Assembly: GCF_047511655.1 (NCBI RefSeq)
Contig: NC_133398.1
Location: forward strand, 38,693,638 to 38,757,637
Length of the DNA: 64,000 nt
From: Castor canadensis
Taxonomy: Eukaryota; Chordata; Mammalia; Rodentia; Castoridae
Direction of reading: 5' to 3'
This document shows, in pieces, positions 12,441 to 24,617 of this stretch. The notes beneath the pieces were generated by a model, which had not been told where the DNA came from, searched no databases, and saw only the letters and a program-made list of their open reading frames with translations. The translations under genes were made by a program, and so were the position numbers. Each line of letters begins with the position of its first letter. The first letter of the stretch is position 1.

Positions 12441-14239
12441 CCCAGCTGGGATGGGAAGAAAATTCGGTTTTAAGTCAAATAACCGTAGTATAGAAGGCCG
12501 GCAACACCCTAGTTGTTCTCTAGGTTACAGAGGCTTTAGCGCCTAGTGGGAGCCGCAGCCTTAGGGCAACGCACGTTCCGCACTCCCCGCCAGGTGTCGC
12601 TGCGACCCTGGGGAAGCGCGTGAGGTTGCGGATCCAGCTCCTGGAGCTGCTGACCGACAGATCCCCGGACAGGGTCCGACGTGCGCCTCTCCTCATCCCC
12701 CATCCTCCCACACACGCACGCTCCGATTCCCGGACTCTGGACGTCCAGTACAGACCTTGCCCCGCTCCCGGGGACGGCGGCAGTAACGATGGCAGCATCC
12801 GCATCCCCGGGTGGGTGGCAAGGGGAGGTTTGTTGGGGCGGAATTCCTGGCTGCTCCCGACCTGCAGAAAGAGGCAGTATCCGGAAGTCAAGTCAGTCTA
12901 CAAGCGACCCGCCGATCTCCACGCCCTTACACTTGTCCCCAACCCGGTGTGAGCGTCGAGCTCATCAGCCCCTCAGGGGCCCCCTAGCCGAAGGGCCGCC
13001 TAACCTCGCTCAGGCCTAGTTGCCGCATAGAGGGAAGGGCAATTTCTGTTCCTTCACAGATTTAGTCATACCGCCTGCCCTCCTACCCCGTGGCCACTAT
13101 CTCATCGAAGTCCAAGACCTGGGGACCTGAGGCTGACAAGCCCAGAGAGGCCAGTTAGAGAACATCTCCTTCGTGTGGGTGTGCGCTGGACCTTAGCTGA
13201 GTGCAGCTATTTCGCTGTGTGTCCTTAAGCCCTGGCCGGCCGTCTCTGAGCTTCAGCCCCGGCTCATCCCTGACTTCTGCGGACTTTTTCTGTAACTGTG
13301 TATGTGAAAAGCCCCCGCACTGGCGAGAAGGGTTTTCCTTCGCAATGGGAGTCCCTGAGGCATTTGTTGGGAAAGGGGCCAGGCGCTGTCGGCAGCCTGC
13401 TGGGGAAGGGTGTGAAGAAACAGTGAGATACTTCCCTTTCCTCGCCCTCTGCCACGGAGCAGTTCCCTGCAGGAGCAAGGTTTAGGGATTACGGGTCAAA
13501 GGCCAGGTGAAAAATCCAAGGGTGGAGATGGGGGAGGACCTCTCCTCTGCCTCTGGCATCCCAACTCTCCATTGGGCTCTCGTGTGGCCTCAACAGTTGA
13601 CCAGATTGTCTGACCTTAATCTCCCATGTTGTAGCCAGACCAGAGGCCCGAGGGCGAGTGAAGTGAGCACTCCCGCCCCTCAGAAGCCTAGGCTGCGAAA
13701 GGAAGGCTCCAGGGGTGCATATCCAATTCCAGGGTCGTGGAGAGAGATGGCCAGCGCTCTGGAACTGCCGGAGCTGGCATTGAAGGCTCAGCCAGACTCC
13801 CTACCCCTTTCATCCTATAGAGGCTGCTCCCCAGGCCGGGTGTCCCTGGGGACTGAGGAAGCGAAGTGGTGGTGGTGTCACCAGAGACGTGGCGGGAGGC
13901 GAAGGCCTGGGCTCCTAGCCTGGTTCACCTCGCGTGAGGGGTTTGTCTGTATGTGACTAAGAGGGGGATCGTTGCTGGGGGCAGTCAGAATAGGGGTGGA
14001 GCGGAGTCGGCTAGCATTTTCTACTCAAAGTGGGGGCTGGGGGCACTGCCTCGCTCTCCTCTCGATGATGCTGGAAGGAGGACCCCAGAGTTGGCCCAGA
14101 GAGTGCCAGGGTGTCGCTAAGGAGACACTCAGGGCCTGAACATACGGGCGTGTGCCCAGGAGGGACCTGGCCAAGGCTGAGTGAGACAGTGGGATGAACG
14201 ATCCCCGGGGGTGGGTGCGCGCCCGGCCTCCCTAGGGAA

Positions 14240-15150
14240 GCGGGCGGAGTGGGTGTGGGTGTGGGTGTGGGTGTGGGTGCGCGCGCGTTGGTGAGAGCCA
14301 AGGCCTGGGCTGCGCGTGAAGCACGCGGGACACAGCCATCTGGAGGGCGCACCCGAGAAAGGGCGAACGTGAGGGGGCCACGCGTGCCAGTGCGGGCGAG
14401 TGTGCCAGCGTGGGGGAGGGCGCGTGCCTACGCTGGGCGAGAGGCAGTGGGGGCTCCCAGGCCTGCGCAGGCAAGCGTGCCCCCGCGAGCGGGCCGCGCA
14501 TGCCAGGCGCGGGAGCGTGCCAAAGCGGGGGCGCGCGGGGGCCATGGCTGGGAGGGGGTCGTGGCGCGCGGCCGCGGAGGCGCGGGGAGACAAGGCGAGA
14601 GGGGGAGGGGAGCCAGGGCGCGCGCGGCCGAGCGGGCGCCCGCGGTCACATGGGCGAGGGAAGGAGGGAGGGAGCGCGCGAGGGAGGGAGGAGGATGGGG
14701 GGGTTAAAGCCGCGGAGAGCAGAGGAGCCGGTGCAGAGCGGGCGGCGGCGGCAGCAGCGGAGGCGGTGGCTCCAGCCTGCGCGGCGCGGGGTTCGGCAGT
14801 GGGATCCGGCAGCAGTGCTAGCTCCGTACTCCAGCCTCGCTCCCTGCCGGAGGCGGACGCAGGGTACGGTGCGGAACCCTGGTGGCCCGAGGACGCGGTG
14901 AGTACCCTGCGGCGGGCTGCGCGAAGCTGGACCCTCGAACCCTCAAGCAGGCGGACCCGCGGACCCGCGGCCCTCGTGTGCGCGGGAAGAGTGAGAGGAC
15001 ACGCGTGGGCCCGCGGCCGGGGGAGGCGGGAAAGTTCACAAGAAACTTTGCCCGCAAACTCGGGGGCGGGGGCGCAGGAGAAGCGGCCCCCCACGTCCGG
15101 GCGCGCCAGGGGTTGGGCGTGGTGGTGGGGCTGGACAATTGGCTGGAGGT
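14240..15150. promoter_or_regulatory. CpG island over the main CNTFR promoter
   Basis: The sequence is very GC- and CpG-rich, with many GCGCGC and GGGGCGG-like stretches, and is unlike the surrounding DNA. A short GGGTGT repeat at about 14249-14279 borders it. It surrounds the candidate exon 1 donor, so it is the likely main promoter. No clear TATA box is present, which is usual for such promoters. Confidence 0.7.
14735..14897 (+). other. CNTFR: Probable CNTFR exon 1 (noncoding)
   Basis: It lies in the densest CpG island of the window and ends ggacgcg followed by the consensus donor gtgagt at 14898. It contains a CGG/CAG-rich GC leader with no ATG. The distance to the 3' end (about 37.6 kb) fits the roughly 38 kb human gene as I remember it. 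The 5' boundary is not determinable by eye and is set just after a TTAAAG stretch at 14704-14709. Confidence 0.6.
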
Positions 15151-16379
15151 GACCGGGGCGGTTTGTCCTAGTGTCCCTGGTCTTCCCACCCCTCAGCCGC
15201 ACGCGCTGGGTCTGGGAAAATTCCAGAGCTTGGGGGTGGGGGCTCACAGCGCCCCCCCCCCCCGCGCATCCAAAGGCTGCTTTTTTTCTTGGGCACAAAT
15301 CTGGACTTCAAAGCGCCCCGGGGTGTGAACGGACGGCTGCGCGTCTGCCTGTGCTTGTGTGTCCGTGTGAATCTGCCTGTGTATGTGTGTCCGTGTAAGC
15401 CTGCCTGTGGTTTTCTCATGAGTCCGCCTAGATGTATCTCCACGCAGTGGGGCTCCTCCAGCATGTCTCTTTGTAAGTCCTCTGGTTTGTGTGATTCCGC
15501 CTGTGGTGTATCCCCAAGTGTCTTTTTGTGAGTCTGCCAGTGTGTGCCTCCTCTGGTGCGGTTCCGTGTGAGCTGGCCTGGGTGTCCCTATGTTGCTCAG
15601 AGTAGTGGATCTCCCGGTGCGTGGGGGGCTGGGCCGCAGGGAGGTCACCAGACGGACAGCTCTTCTTCTTTGCTCCTCTCCTCTCCTCTCCGGAGCCTCT
15701 GCTCCAGCGTCTAGCTCGCTCACTCGCTCCCTGGCTCTCTGGGCCCCCTCCCCCTCCGGTAGCTTCAGGCGGGCAGGACTATTTCACGCCTTGTTGAAAA
15801 TTCAGGATTTTCTTTCTCTTTCCGTCTAGTCTCTCTCTTTTAGAATCGTCTGTGTGTGTCTGTGTGGCTGGCAGCTTGTCTACAACACTGGGTTGTGTCT
15901 GCATGCCGCTGTAGGAGTGTGTCTGTAACATTAGTTGTTTTGCTTGTGCTACGTGGTATATTTGTACTGTGTTACTGGGGGTGTTTGTGAAGCTGTAATC
16001 ATTGAGGTGTTGAGAGTCTGAAATGCTGGGTGTGTTTGTGCATCTGTAATTGTGTGTCCAGAGGCTCTGAAACACTGTGTCTACTTCTGTATGTGATGGT
16101 GCTTGTGTGGGAATGAGGCTTCAACAATCGGATATTCCTAGGGAGGTAGGGCTAGCCTGGACTTAGGGAGTGGGATGGAGAGGGCTGTGTGTCTCAAACT
16201 ATGTCCCTGTTTCCACGCTCACAACCTACACAAATCCTCTCAGCTGACTTCTGGGGCTCTGGTCAAGATTGGTAAGATGGTTCATATTATGGCAGAGCTG
16301 AAACGCCAACTGGGACCCTGAGCCTACACAAAGACTAGGAGTTAGGAGTTTAAAACTCACACTTAAGGCTTCCTGGGGC

Positions 16380-17620
16380 TCTGGAATTCATTCTCAGATT
16401 CACACTGGGGCGCTTAAACTCATTCCAGGGTCTTGGGGTTTTATACTCAGATAGGCTCAGATTCAGAATTATCTGCAGAACAGTGGGAGTCACACTATTC
16501 ACACTTACATTCTGGGGCTCATCCAGATTCGCACTTTAGTCCCAGAGTTTACACTCATAGTGGGGCTCTGCACTCACACATGAACTCACAGTGGGACTGT
16601 AGGCTCATACCTAGGCATTTCTATTCTTTAGTTCATAGATTTACATGGAGAGTTAGAGCTTGTGCTCAGAAGCTCTTTGGGGTTCCCTGCCTCACATTTT
16701 GACTCATAGAGCCCAGAGCCGGGAGTGCCCTCAGATTCACACTTAAATTCTGGGACTCAGAGTCACACTGAGACTAGAGGCTCACACTCAGACTCATGTA
16801 GAAGGCGTAGGGCTCACATTTGAATTCAAGGACACTCATACAGGACACTGCAGTCCCTAGTCAGACTCAAATACTTCATCACACTCGGATTTACATTTCC
16901 ACACTAGGTCTCACATTCAGATCCAACAGGGACAATGGAGCTCACTCAGATTCACACAGGGACCTTTTGGGTTACACTTAGATTCATGCGAAGTGTCTAG
17001 GAATCAGACACACAGGGATAACCTCCAGCTCACACTTAGGTTCATATCAGGATCTGGGTGACTCCCTCTGACTCACATGAAATCCTGTGATTCACACTCA
17101 GACTCACATGAGGACTCTAGTGCTCATATTCACAATGCTCACTTCCATCTCGGATCATTTAGATTTACACTAGGATCCTCACATTCAGACTCACATTGGC
17201 ACTGTGAAGCTCACACTCAGACTTAAAAAGGGAGCCCAGTTCTCACACCTGGATTCATATGGAACACTGCACATATTTCAAATGCCCTTTAGACCAGAGA
17301 CTCACACTCAGATGTACTCTGCAACTCTAATGCTTACACTGACTTGTTTGAGAATCCTGGGACTCACAGATATCCTCACACTTCAGTCCTTGAGCTCACA
17401 TTCTGACTCACTGGGGCTTACAGTCAGACACATCCTGGGACCTGGGTTTATACTCAAACCCATACAGTCATGGGTTTGATCCCCAGCACTCCCCAAAATA
17501 AAACAAGCAAACACAACAAACTCCTTATTTCCATCTTGGAGTTCATACTCAGGCTGAGTTAGACCCTGGCACTTAAATTCATACTTCTGTCTAGAGGCTC
17601 ACGTTCAGATGCACTTAAAA
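16380..17620 (+). repeat. Diffuse degenerate repeat tract (CACTCAGATTCACAC-like)
   Basis: For about 1.2 kb, words such as gggactcac, cacactcagactcac and gattcacac return every 25-60 bases with heavy divergence. It looks like a decayed minisatellite. Confidence 0.6.
17469..17506 (+). repeat. ID-type SINE 3' fragment
   Basis: Only the B-box end (gggtttgatccccagcac) and an A-rich tail are present, inside the repeat tract. Confidence 0.55.
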
Positions 17621-20600
17621 TTGTGATGTACACAACCCCAGTGCATCACAAATGAGCACCAGTCATATGTGCTCGTGCTATGTTTAGGGCAATCAAGATA
17701 AGGCACAGAGACTGGTACAAGATCTGCCCCCTTCAAAGATGGGAAGGGAAGGAATACACATTTCATTATGTCCCTTGCTTGGGCTGTGGGGTGGTGGGAA
17801 ATTGATCTAGTCAAACCTCCCTGCCTTGCCTTCCACAAGGATACTAGGTTTTTGGCAGGAATGTCTGAGTGGCTTGTTGGAACAGGGGTGACATGAGCAC
17901 TCAGAATCCACCAAACGACTCTTCTGTGGTACAAAGGGCCAACTGTGGGGAAATAAAACTCATGCCCCTTACAACACATCTCCCCATTTTTCCCAATCAT
18001 CCTTAGAATGAAGGGGAGTGAAGACTGATCTGGCGAGTAGACCTCTGGCTCCAGAGGCTGTTTCAGGGTGCTGAATTCGTGATTCTAAGAGAGATGGCAA
18101 CCTTAAATCTGTACTTAACTGGAGGAGGAGACTGGAGCACACCCTCTCTTCTCTTCTTTGCCCAGGCTGGAGAAGGGGTAGGGACCATGTTATGTTATTT
18201 CTCACAGTGTTTCCTGTAATGCCTTTAAGCCCTTACCCAGCTTCAGGGCTTTCCCAGGGATCTTCCCTCTACTCCCTCTCATGGGGGGTCGGGGTGGGAG
18301 TGAGAGGAGTAGGCTGCAGCCATCCCTGGGGCTTCACCTGCTTTAGAGACAGGGCCCTGGAGTCCACTTGCCCTCCTGCTATAGAGATCAGTGGGTGGGG
18401 CCACCTGAGGCATTCTATCCCCCCTCCCACAGGAGCTCCCATGAGACCTGGCCTGCAGCACCGCTGCCACCCCTAAGCTGAAATGGCTGGGCTTTAACTC
18501 CTCCCTATCCCTGAAGCGGACACATGCTCTCCAGCCCCCCATGGGGGTGGGGGGCTTGGATGCAAGGCGCCCTGCTCTCTGCCCCCCCATGGCGAGTTGA
18601 AGTGTAAATGAATCGGAAACATATGGAGTGAATTTTCTTTGAAATGCAGATGGGTTGGGGGGGACCATGTGTGCCTGGTTGGGGGGGTCCCGGAAAGCAA
18701 GGAGGCTAAGAAGAGAGCTGACCCCTCCTCCAGACCCACCATGGGGTGGGGGAGTGAGGGAGAACTCAGCTGTGTAAACTCCAGTGGCCCTGGGTGACCA
18801 CACCCACACAGGGCTCTGGCTTCCTGTGGGGACGGGTTGGGGAGGCAAGTGGTCCCTGTGGGTGGAGAGCCTGTGGTCATTGTCCCCTTCACCTTTGCAG
18901 CAGGCAGGAGTCCCCACAATCCAGAGCTGTGCTGAGTTGGGGGTTGCTAGAGCCAGGAACTCTGAGGCCAAAGGGGAAGAAAGAGGCACTAGAGCAGATG
19001 TAGGGGAAGAGTTCAAGCCTGCGGCAGTGGGGAACCAGCTCCCAGTGGCTAGGGCTAAAGCTACAATAGGAGCAAATGAAGTTAGATGATGACGGTGTCT
19101 TGTGGTCAGCTCGAGGGCCCATCTGGGGGTTGGGGATGGACTGAAGAGTCCTTAGTCCTGCAGGAGGACCGATTTCTGCGAACCTATTCTTTCCCCCTTA
19201 CACTATTCAGCAAGGTGGCATAGTAGGTTGCCAGTGAGCTCAGTGGGACTCTGGTATTAGTCTGCCTCCTTCATCACTGAATCCTGCCCCAGCGCAGACC
19301 TGGTACACAGTAGGAGGGCAGTGTTGAGTAAGCAATGCCTCATTTTCTCTCCCATCAGGAGAGTGCTGATGCACTTTTGTGCTCCTTGTGTGCAGGTCTG
19401 TGTCCCTGGCTTGTTGCACAGTGCTTAGCAGGGAGTAGGTGCTCAGTATATGTTGAGGAATGAACATAGGGAGGGGGAGCCCCTGGGATTTACAACCTGA
19501 GAGCCAACAGCCCCTGTTATATACCTCTGTTTGGCTCAAAGGAACCCTGAGTGGTATGCTGGCTAAATACAGGGAGGACTTCCCTTCACTCAGGGAAGGA
19601 CTGCAGAGGATGGGTACTTTCTTCCTGAAAAAGATCTGGATCAGGGCAAATAGGCAGAGCAGTAACCTGACTCTGTGGCAGAGGATGGAGATCATTTTGC
19701 CTTCTCTCCATCTTCAGGATTTTTCAGGTGGGAAAGTCTTTTATTCCCTGTGATTGTGAGCATGTCCCTCATCATCTCTAGGTCTGGTGCTCTTGGACTC
19801 AAGCTAAGGAATACACCCCGTGCCTGAGCTCCAAGGCTGGGCTCTGAGACTGTGTGACTCCTATGGGTAGCATGAACTGTCTGTATTGTTTACTGACAAT
19901 ACAGTTTAGGTTCAGATCCTAAAAATACTCCTTTCTGCTAGAGCCCAAGAGTTGCTGGTAGAGGCCCATGTAGCAGTGGCTGCATCTTGGTGGGGGTGGG
20001 TGGGGAGAGAGAGAGAGAAAGAAGACAGATATCCAGACTACAGTGAGGCTGTCCCAGGAGAGACTGGGAGTACATGTGAGGGTGGGGAAACTGAGGCAAG
20101 CATGGGTGGGAAATGCACAGAAGACAGTTTATATTTATATGGTGCAAAGATTTATAAAATTAATGATGACAATTAGTCAAATTATGCCAAAAGTCAGGGT
20201 AAAATTGGTGGTTGTACTACACTGCAGAGAATTTCCTTTTTAGCCTGGAGATTCATCTGATACCAAACGTAAAAATCAACTAGCCAGTAGGGATCCTTTC
20301 AAGCCCAGTTTCAGGATGTTCCAAGTGCCCTTTTCTGAGCCACTGCCTGATCCCTGCCTCCTCAGAACCATTCCTTGCAGCCAGAGTCCCAATGCAGGTT
20401 TTCAGATTCCCTTTTTGTAGACTTCTACCTCACTTCTGACTCCAGGTCCTTATGTAGCCCCTCTCCCTAGGAGAAGGGAGTGCATGGTGGTCCAAAAAAG
20501 TGAAGAAGAGCCCAACATCAGAGGGCAGATGCCATGTGACCTTAGCCCATGTGCTGACCTTTCTGGGCCCCACTGTGAAATTGTAGGATGGGGGGGCTGG

Positions 20601-21254
20601 GCCCTGGCCCAGGCCTGGAGAGAGGGCGGTTTTGGCACCTATCCAAGTCCCTGACGTCAATGACTCTCCAAATAATGGAATCAATATTGGGGGGGGGGGC
20701 AAGCGTGAACCAGGCCCCAGCGATTAGAAACAGATCAGCACAAACCCGCAGCTGATTCTGATAGAGCTGCCTTGGAGCTCTAGGGTAGGAAGCCTGGAAG
20801 GAGGTGGACCTTGGGGGGGTGGGAGGAGTGCTCAGGAATGGGGAGGCGGAGCCACCCAGTGTCCAAAGCTTGAGGGTGCATGAGTGGGCAGAGACTAGGC
20901 TGTCTGGGGTTGAAGTCATGGGGTGGGGGTCCCTCCCTCCAAGGCTAGGTGGTCTGTGGATGGAGACTACTTTTGTCAAGGAATGGTCAATGGAATTCAT
21001 CTCTCTGCATCCTAAGCCTGGGCCCCTAGGCCATATTAGAGGTCAAAGGTTATACACAGGTAGGGGGAGAGAGTTCTGAGTGAGAGCTAAGTGAGATGAC
21101 TTTTTGCTTGAAGCCAAAGGACTTTAATCCAAGATGGAGAGATAGGTATCCCCCCTCAGATTGGGAATCTGGCCTCCTGTCAGCTCATATTCTCTCAGCT
21201 TCCTAGATGGCAGCAGGTGGGGTAGAGTGGGTCATGGGGTCCATGGGGGTCTGG

Positions 21255-21370
21255 CCTGGCGGCAGCTGACAAAAAACAGGAAGAAGGGATAGGGGAACAG
21301 CTGTAATTATGAGACATTTATTATTAATCAGATGAAATTGCTGGAAGCAGCTGGTGTAATGTGCATAGTG
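21255..21370. promoter_or_regulatory. Possible enhancer: three CAGCTG E-boxes with homeodomain sites
   Basis: CAGCTG occurs at 21263, 21298 and 21348. TAATTA lies at 21304-21309 and ATTAATCA at 21323-21330. Such E-boxes bind bHLH factors used in muscle and neurons, where CNTFR is expressed. Function is inferred from motifs only. Confidence 0.3.
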
Positions 21371-21899
21371 ATGCTGCATGCTTCCCCCCAACACGCACGC
21401 ACACATACACATGCCACACGCAGCCTGAGCCTGGCTTGCTCCACAGTTATTTTCTTGTGAAGGTCACATGGATCTATGTGTGTCTGTGTAGCTGTGCGTA
21501 TCAGTGTGTATTTGTGTTTTCATGTCAGCCTGTACTCTATCTTTGTTGTCTCCTTTTCCAACTACCTGTCATTCTTGGGCTTCCCCTCTCTTTGGGCCTA
21601 TGTCTTGGTGAGTGTGTACCTGTCACCATCAGCCAGCCTATCTCTTAACACATTGTTTTAGTTTCTGGCTCTGCTTCTCTCAGTAGTGGTGTCTCTGCAT
21701 CTGTGGGAAAGAGTGGATGGCATGGAGTCTCCTGAGCATGTGTTTAGGTAACTAATCATATCTTTGGCAGATAAATCTGGGACCTGGACAGGGGACAGTT
21801 GGACCCTGATAATCTCCTGGGGACTTGAAGAAAGTGAGGGATCTGTTGAGTGGCTGGATTCCATCGGAGCATCAAGATACCCCTGAATTCAATGCTAAC

Positions 21900-22076
21900 C
21901 TCTTACAAGCTGCCAGTTGTGTAACTTGGGCAAGCTACTTTTGCTCTCTGAGCCTCAGAATCCTCATCTGAAAAATAGAAACAGCATTCTATCTGAGGGT
22001 TGTTTTGATGATTCAGTACAAAACTGTAAGTTAAGAGCTTATTGCAATGTCTGGTTAATAAGGACCTGAACAGGTG
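21900..22076 (+). repeat. MIR element
   Basis: It has the typical MIR core: gtgtaacttgggcaagctac, gagcctcagaatcctcatct, and a tail with ggttgttttgatgattcag. Confidence 0.8.
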
Positions 22077-22085
22077 CTAGCTGTT

Positions 22086-22165
22086 GGGCTGGGGATATAG
22101 CTCAGTGGTAGAGTGCTGGCCTAGCATAGGTTCAGTCCCCAGCACAGCCAAAAATAATTGCTATT
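22086..22165 (+). repeat. ID-type SINE with target-site duplication
   Basis: A sense copy (gatatagctcagtggtagag, ggttcagtccccagcac) is flanked by ctagctgtt at 22077-22085 and 22166-22174. Confidence 0.85.
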
Positions 22166-22204
22166 CTAGCTGTTATTGGGAAAGGCACTATGAGAGAGCT
22201 ATAG

Positions 22205-22445
22205 AAGCAGTGGTGCAGCAGAAAGACTTTGGAGCAAGATATAGACCCATCTGTGCTCTAGGACTGATCAGCTCTGTGGTCTTGGGTAAATTACTTTACC
22301 TCTTTGAATCTCAGTTTTCTTGGCTGTCAAACTGGAAGAATAATAGAACTTACCTCATAGAAGAGTCATAAGGATTAAATGAGATAATACAATATAAGGT
22401 ACCTAAAAAAGTTCCTGGCATATGACAGATGTTCAGTAAGTCATA
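22205..22445 (+). repeat. MIR element
   Basis: It is a nearly full MIR: ctgtggtcttgggtaaatta, cctctttgaatctcagtttt, taaatgagataatac, and an end resembling cctggcatatgacag. Confidence 0.85.
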
Positions 22446-22827
22446 ATGGTGATAAGGAAGAGGATGTTACGATGGTGGGCATTGATGCCAAGCTTGTGAG
22501 CCTGTTTCTGTGTGAGTGGGCATGTGAGAATGTACGTAATATGGAGGTGTCTGTCTGTAAACTGCTTTGGGGTTGTTTGTGGAAGTTGCCTCTGAGTGGT
22601 ATCAGACCACTGTCTTCTAGCCTCCATTTTGTTCCTGTGGTCCAGAACAGCAAGGGGTGCTGGAGGAAGTAAGTACTGTACTAACTTTTTCTCTTCCAGA
22701 CATTTATCTGCTTCCCACCTCAATCTCCCCTTCTCACAGTGGGCTTGTGAGTATGGAATGAGCCGTGAGCTGAACTAAGACTTGTGGCTCTTCTGTGACC
22801 TCTGATTTGTGCCCTTTGCCCTTGTAG

Positions 22828-22940
22828 AATCCAGCCTGTCACATCATCCCGCCCCCTTCGTTTTGAAAGTCCTGGGAAGAGTTTGGTCTGGAGGAAGAGG
22901 AGGATATTGATGTGCTTGGAGTGTGGCTGTCAGTGAAGAG
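22828..22940 (+). other. CNTFR: Candidate CNTFR exon 2 (noncoding 5' UTR exon)
   Basis: The 113-base segment has a good acceptor (pyrimidine-rich, ending cccttgtag at 22827) and a near-consensus donor (gaagag/gtaggt at 22941). Human CNTFR is known to have noncoding 5' exons. Splicing this segment to exon 3 puts G at -3 of the start ATG. It holds one upstream ATG at 22910 with a stop at 22934-22936. Transcript evidence is not available here, so it stays a candidate. Confidence 0.55.
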
Positions 22941-24617
22941 GTAGGTGCTGGGGGCCCAGGTGAGGTAGGTCAATCTCAGAGCATCAGGCAGGTGCATTGG
23001 GGCTGTGGGTCTGGGGGATCTGAGTGAAGGACTTGAGATCCTTTCCTTCTGTTCCCCTGTCTTTCTTCCTGTAGAGGTTTTGGGCTCATCTTGGCTTGAG
23101 GCTTTCATGTCCCCATGATAGACCCAGAGAAGGAAAGAGACTTACCTATGGTCACACAGGCAAAGGCAAAATCAGGTCAGGAAACAGTTCTACCATGAGA
23201 AGAGCTGAGTCTCAGATGTGGGAATACATTTAGGTTTTGGTGCCTTCGGCTTCCCTCTAAAACATCTCTCTGGCTTGATTAGGGGAGCAGCTGGGCTTGG
23301 AGGAGATGGAATGGCAGGTCCAAAGGTCCAGAATCTTCTTGGAAGGTTCAGAATCTTCTGGGGCCAGCTCTGGGGCTGCCTCTCATTCAGGCCAGGCAAG
23401 GCCCCTGGATTGGCAGCCAGGGGGTGGGGGCATCCAAGGAATCGAGGCACTGGAGCGGAACGGAAGGGCCTATTGTCCAAAACCCGCCAGAGGCCCACAA
23501 AGGCCGGCTGGGCTTTTCATCTCAGCTCCCAAACAGACTGGCCATTTTCCCGGCCTTGTAGGGGGGAGCACTAACACTTCAGAACTAGGAGTGGGGTGTT
23601 GTTGAGAGTGGAGTGGGGTACCCTAGGCTGACACATGGCCTTAAAAGGAACTTAGATGGAGCCAAGGCCCCGGATTGTAGGGAAGAAGGGATGGCTATAG
23701 AGAGTTAAGCTTTCTACCCCTCAGTTCCCAGAGGACCCAAGGACATGAAATGAGGTATATACTTGAAGTTCAGACTGGGATGGGGCTAGGAAGTGGATTT
23801 ACAGAATGATAGGTGATATTTATTGGAGGCATATCTGGGAGTCTGATAGCCTACTGGGCAAGTGGGCTACTGAGTTGTGAGGGCATGTGATCCTCCCCCA
23901 AACTGGGAACATTATAGGGAGCTAGAACAGAGGCTAGATAAGAGCGGTAATGGTCAGGGGAGAGAATGAGCTCCCTGCAGCAGGAGGGACTGAGGCCAGA
24001 CAGCAGGAAGGACTTCCTGCCAGTGAACAGTAGCTCAGATGCCCTGACCCTGTCCCTAGGGATCTCAGAGGATCGCAGAGAGCAGGGGAGCTGGAGACAC
24101 CCCAGGGGCTCAAGCTGAGGCAGCTTCTGTGGGGGCCAAGGAGGAGGCCCAGGAGGGAGGACTTGGCAGTTGGATCCACCCTCCCCCAGCAGCACCTCCA
24201 GCATCACTTTAAAAACAGCTTTTTAATTTAACAAAGTGGATGAAAAACTGTTTTTGGAAATAAAAGATATCTGCTGTCTCCCAGGCTAGCACTCAGCCCT
24301 TGCAGAGAGCCTCTCTTTGGGTTTCTCCCTGATGCTGGTACCTCCCTTCCTCCCTCTCTGTCTCTTTCTCTGTTTGTTTCTGCTCCATAGCCCCCACCCC
24401 CCCCACCTTCCTTTTGGCCTCCCATCACCTCTCTCTCCGTCCCCATCTCCATTGGAGTTTCAGTCTCAATCTCTCTCAGTTCTCTTGTATCTCCTTCTAT
24501 CTCTCCTCTCCCAGTCTCTCTCTTCCAGGCGTCTCTCTCCCCTGATTTGTCTCTGTCTCCCAGCCTGTCTCAATCTCTGTCTCCTTCCATCCCCCTCCTT
24601 CTCCCCCAACCCCAGCT

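Larger units (their letters stand above)
343..14239. other. Upstream intergenic region
   Basis: No supportable gene was found. Between the repeats listed separately there is ordinary unique sequence. Pyrimidine-rich runs lie at 3430-3890, a (TG) microsatellite at 2949-2980, a poly-T tract at 7486-7503 and GC-rich stretches at 10.9-11.35 kb and 12.5-13.0 kb. The open frames here lack homology I can recognise and look like chance. Confidence 0.6.
14898..22827 (+). other. Intron between candidate CNTFR exons 1 and 2
   Basis: About 7.9 kb. It holds a diffuse tandem-like tract at 16.38-17.62 kb, TGTGTCCGTGTG-type sequence at 15.33-15.61 kb, an L2-like end near 19.42-19.47 kb, a CRE/AP-1 motif pair at 20652-20666, the E-box cluster at 21.26-21.37 kb, two MIRs and one SINE. 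No coding exon was seen. Confidence 0.5.

Noticed and set aside
1-14239. RPP25L or another upstream neighbour
   Set aside because: No intact frame of the expected kind is visible; the region looks intergenic.
14129-15298. 389-codon ORF on the minus strand
   Set aside because: It lies over the GC-rich CpG island, where stops are rare by composition. The protein is low-complexity (Ala/Pro/Arg, a His-Thr run from the GT repeat) and fits no family.
18279-19016. 245-codon minus-strand ORF
   Set aside because: Composition is Pro/Ser-rich, no motif, no splice-compatible structure; other frames are also open here.
22086-22150. Possible tRNA gene
   Set aside because: A target-site duplication flanks it and the anticodon region is shortened; it is a SINE.
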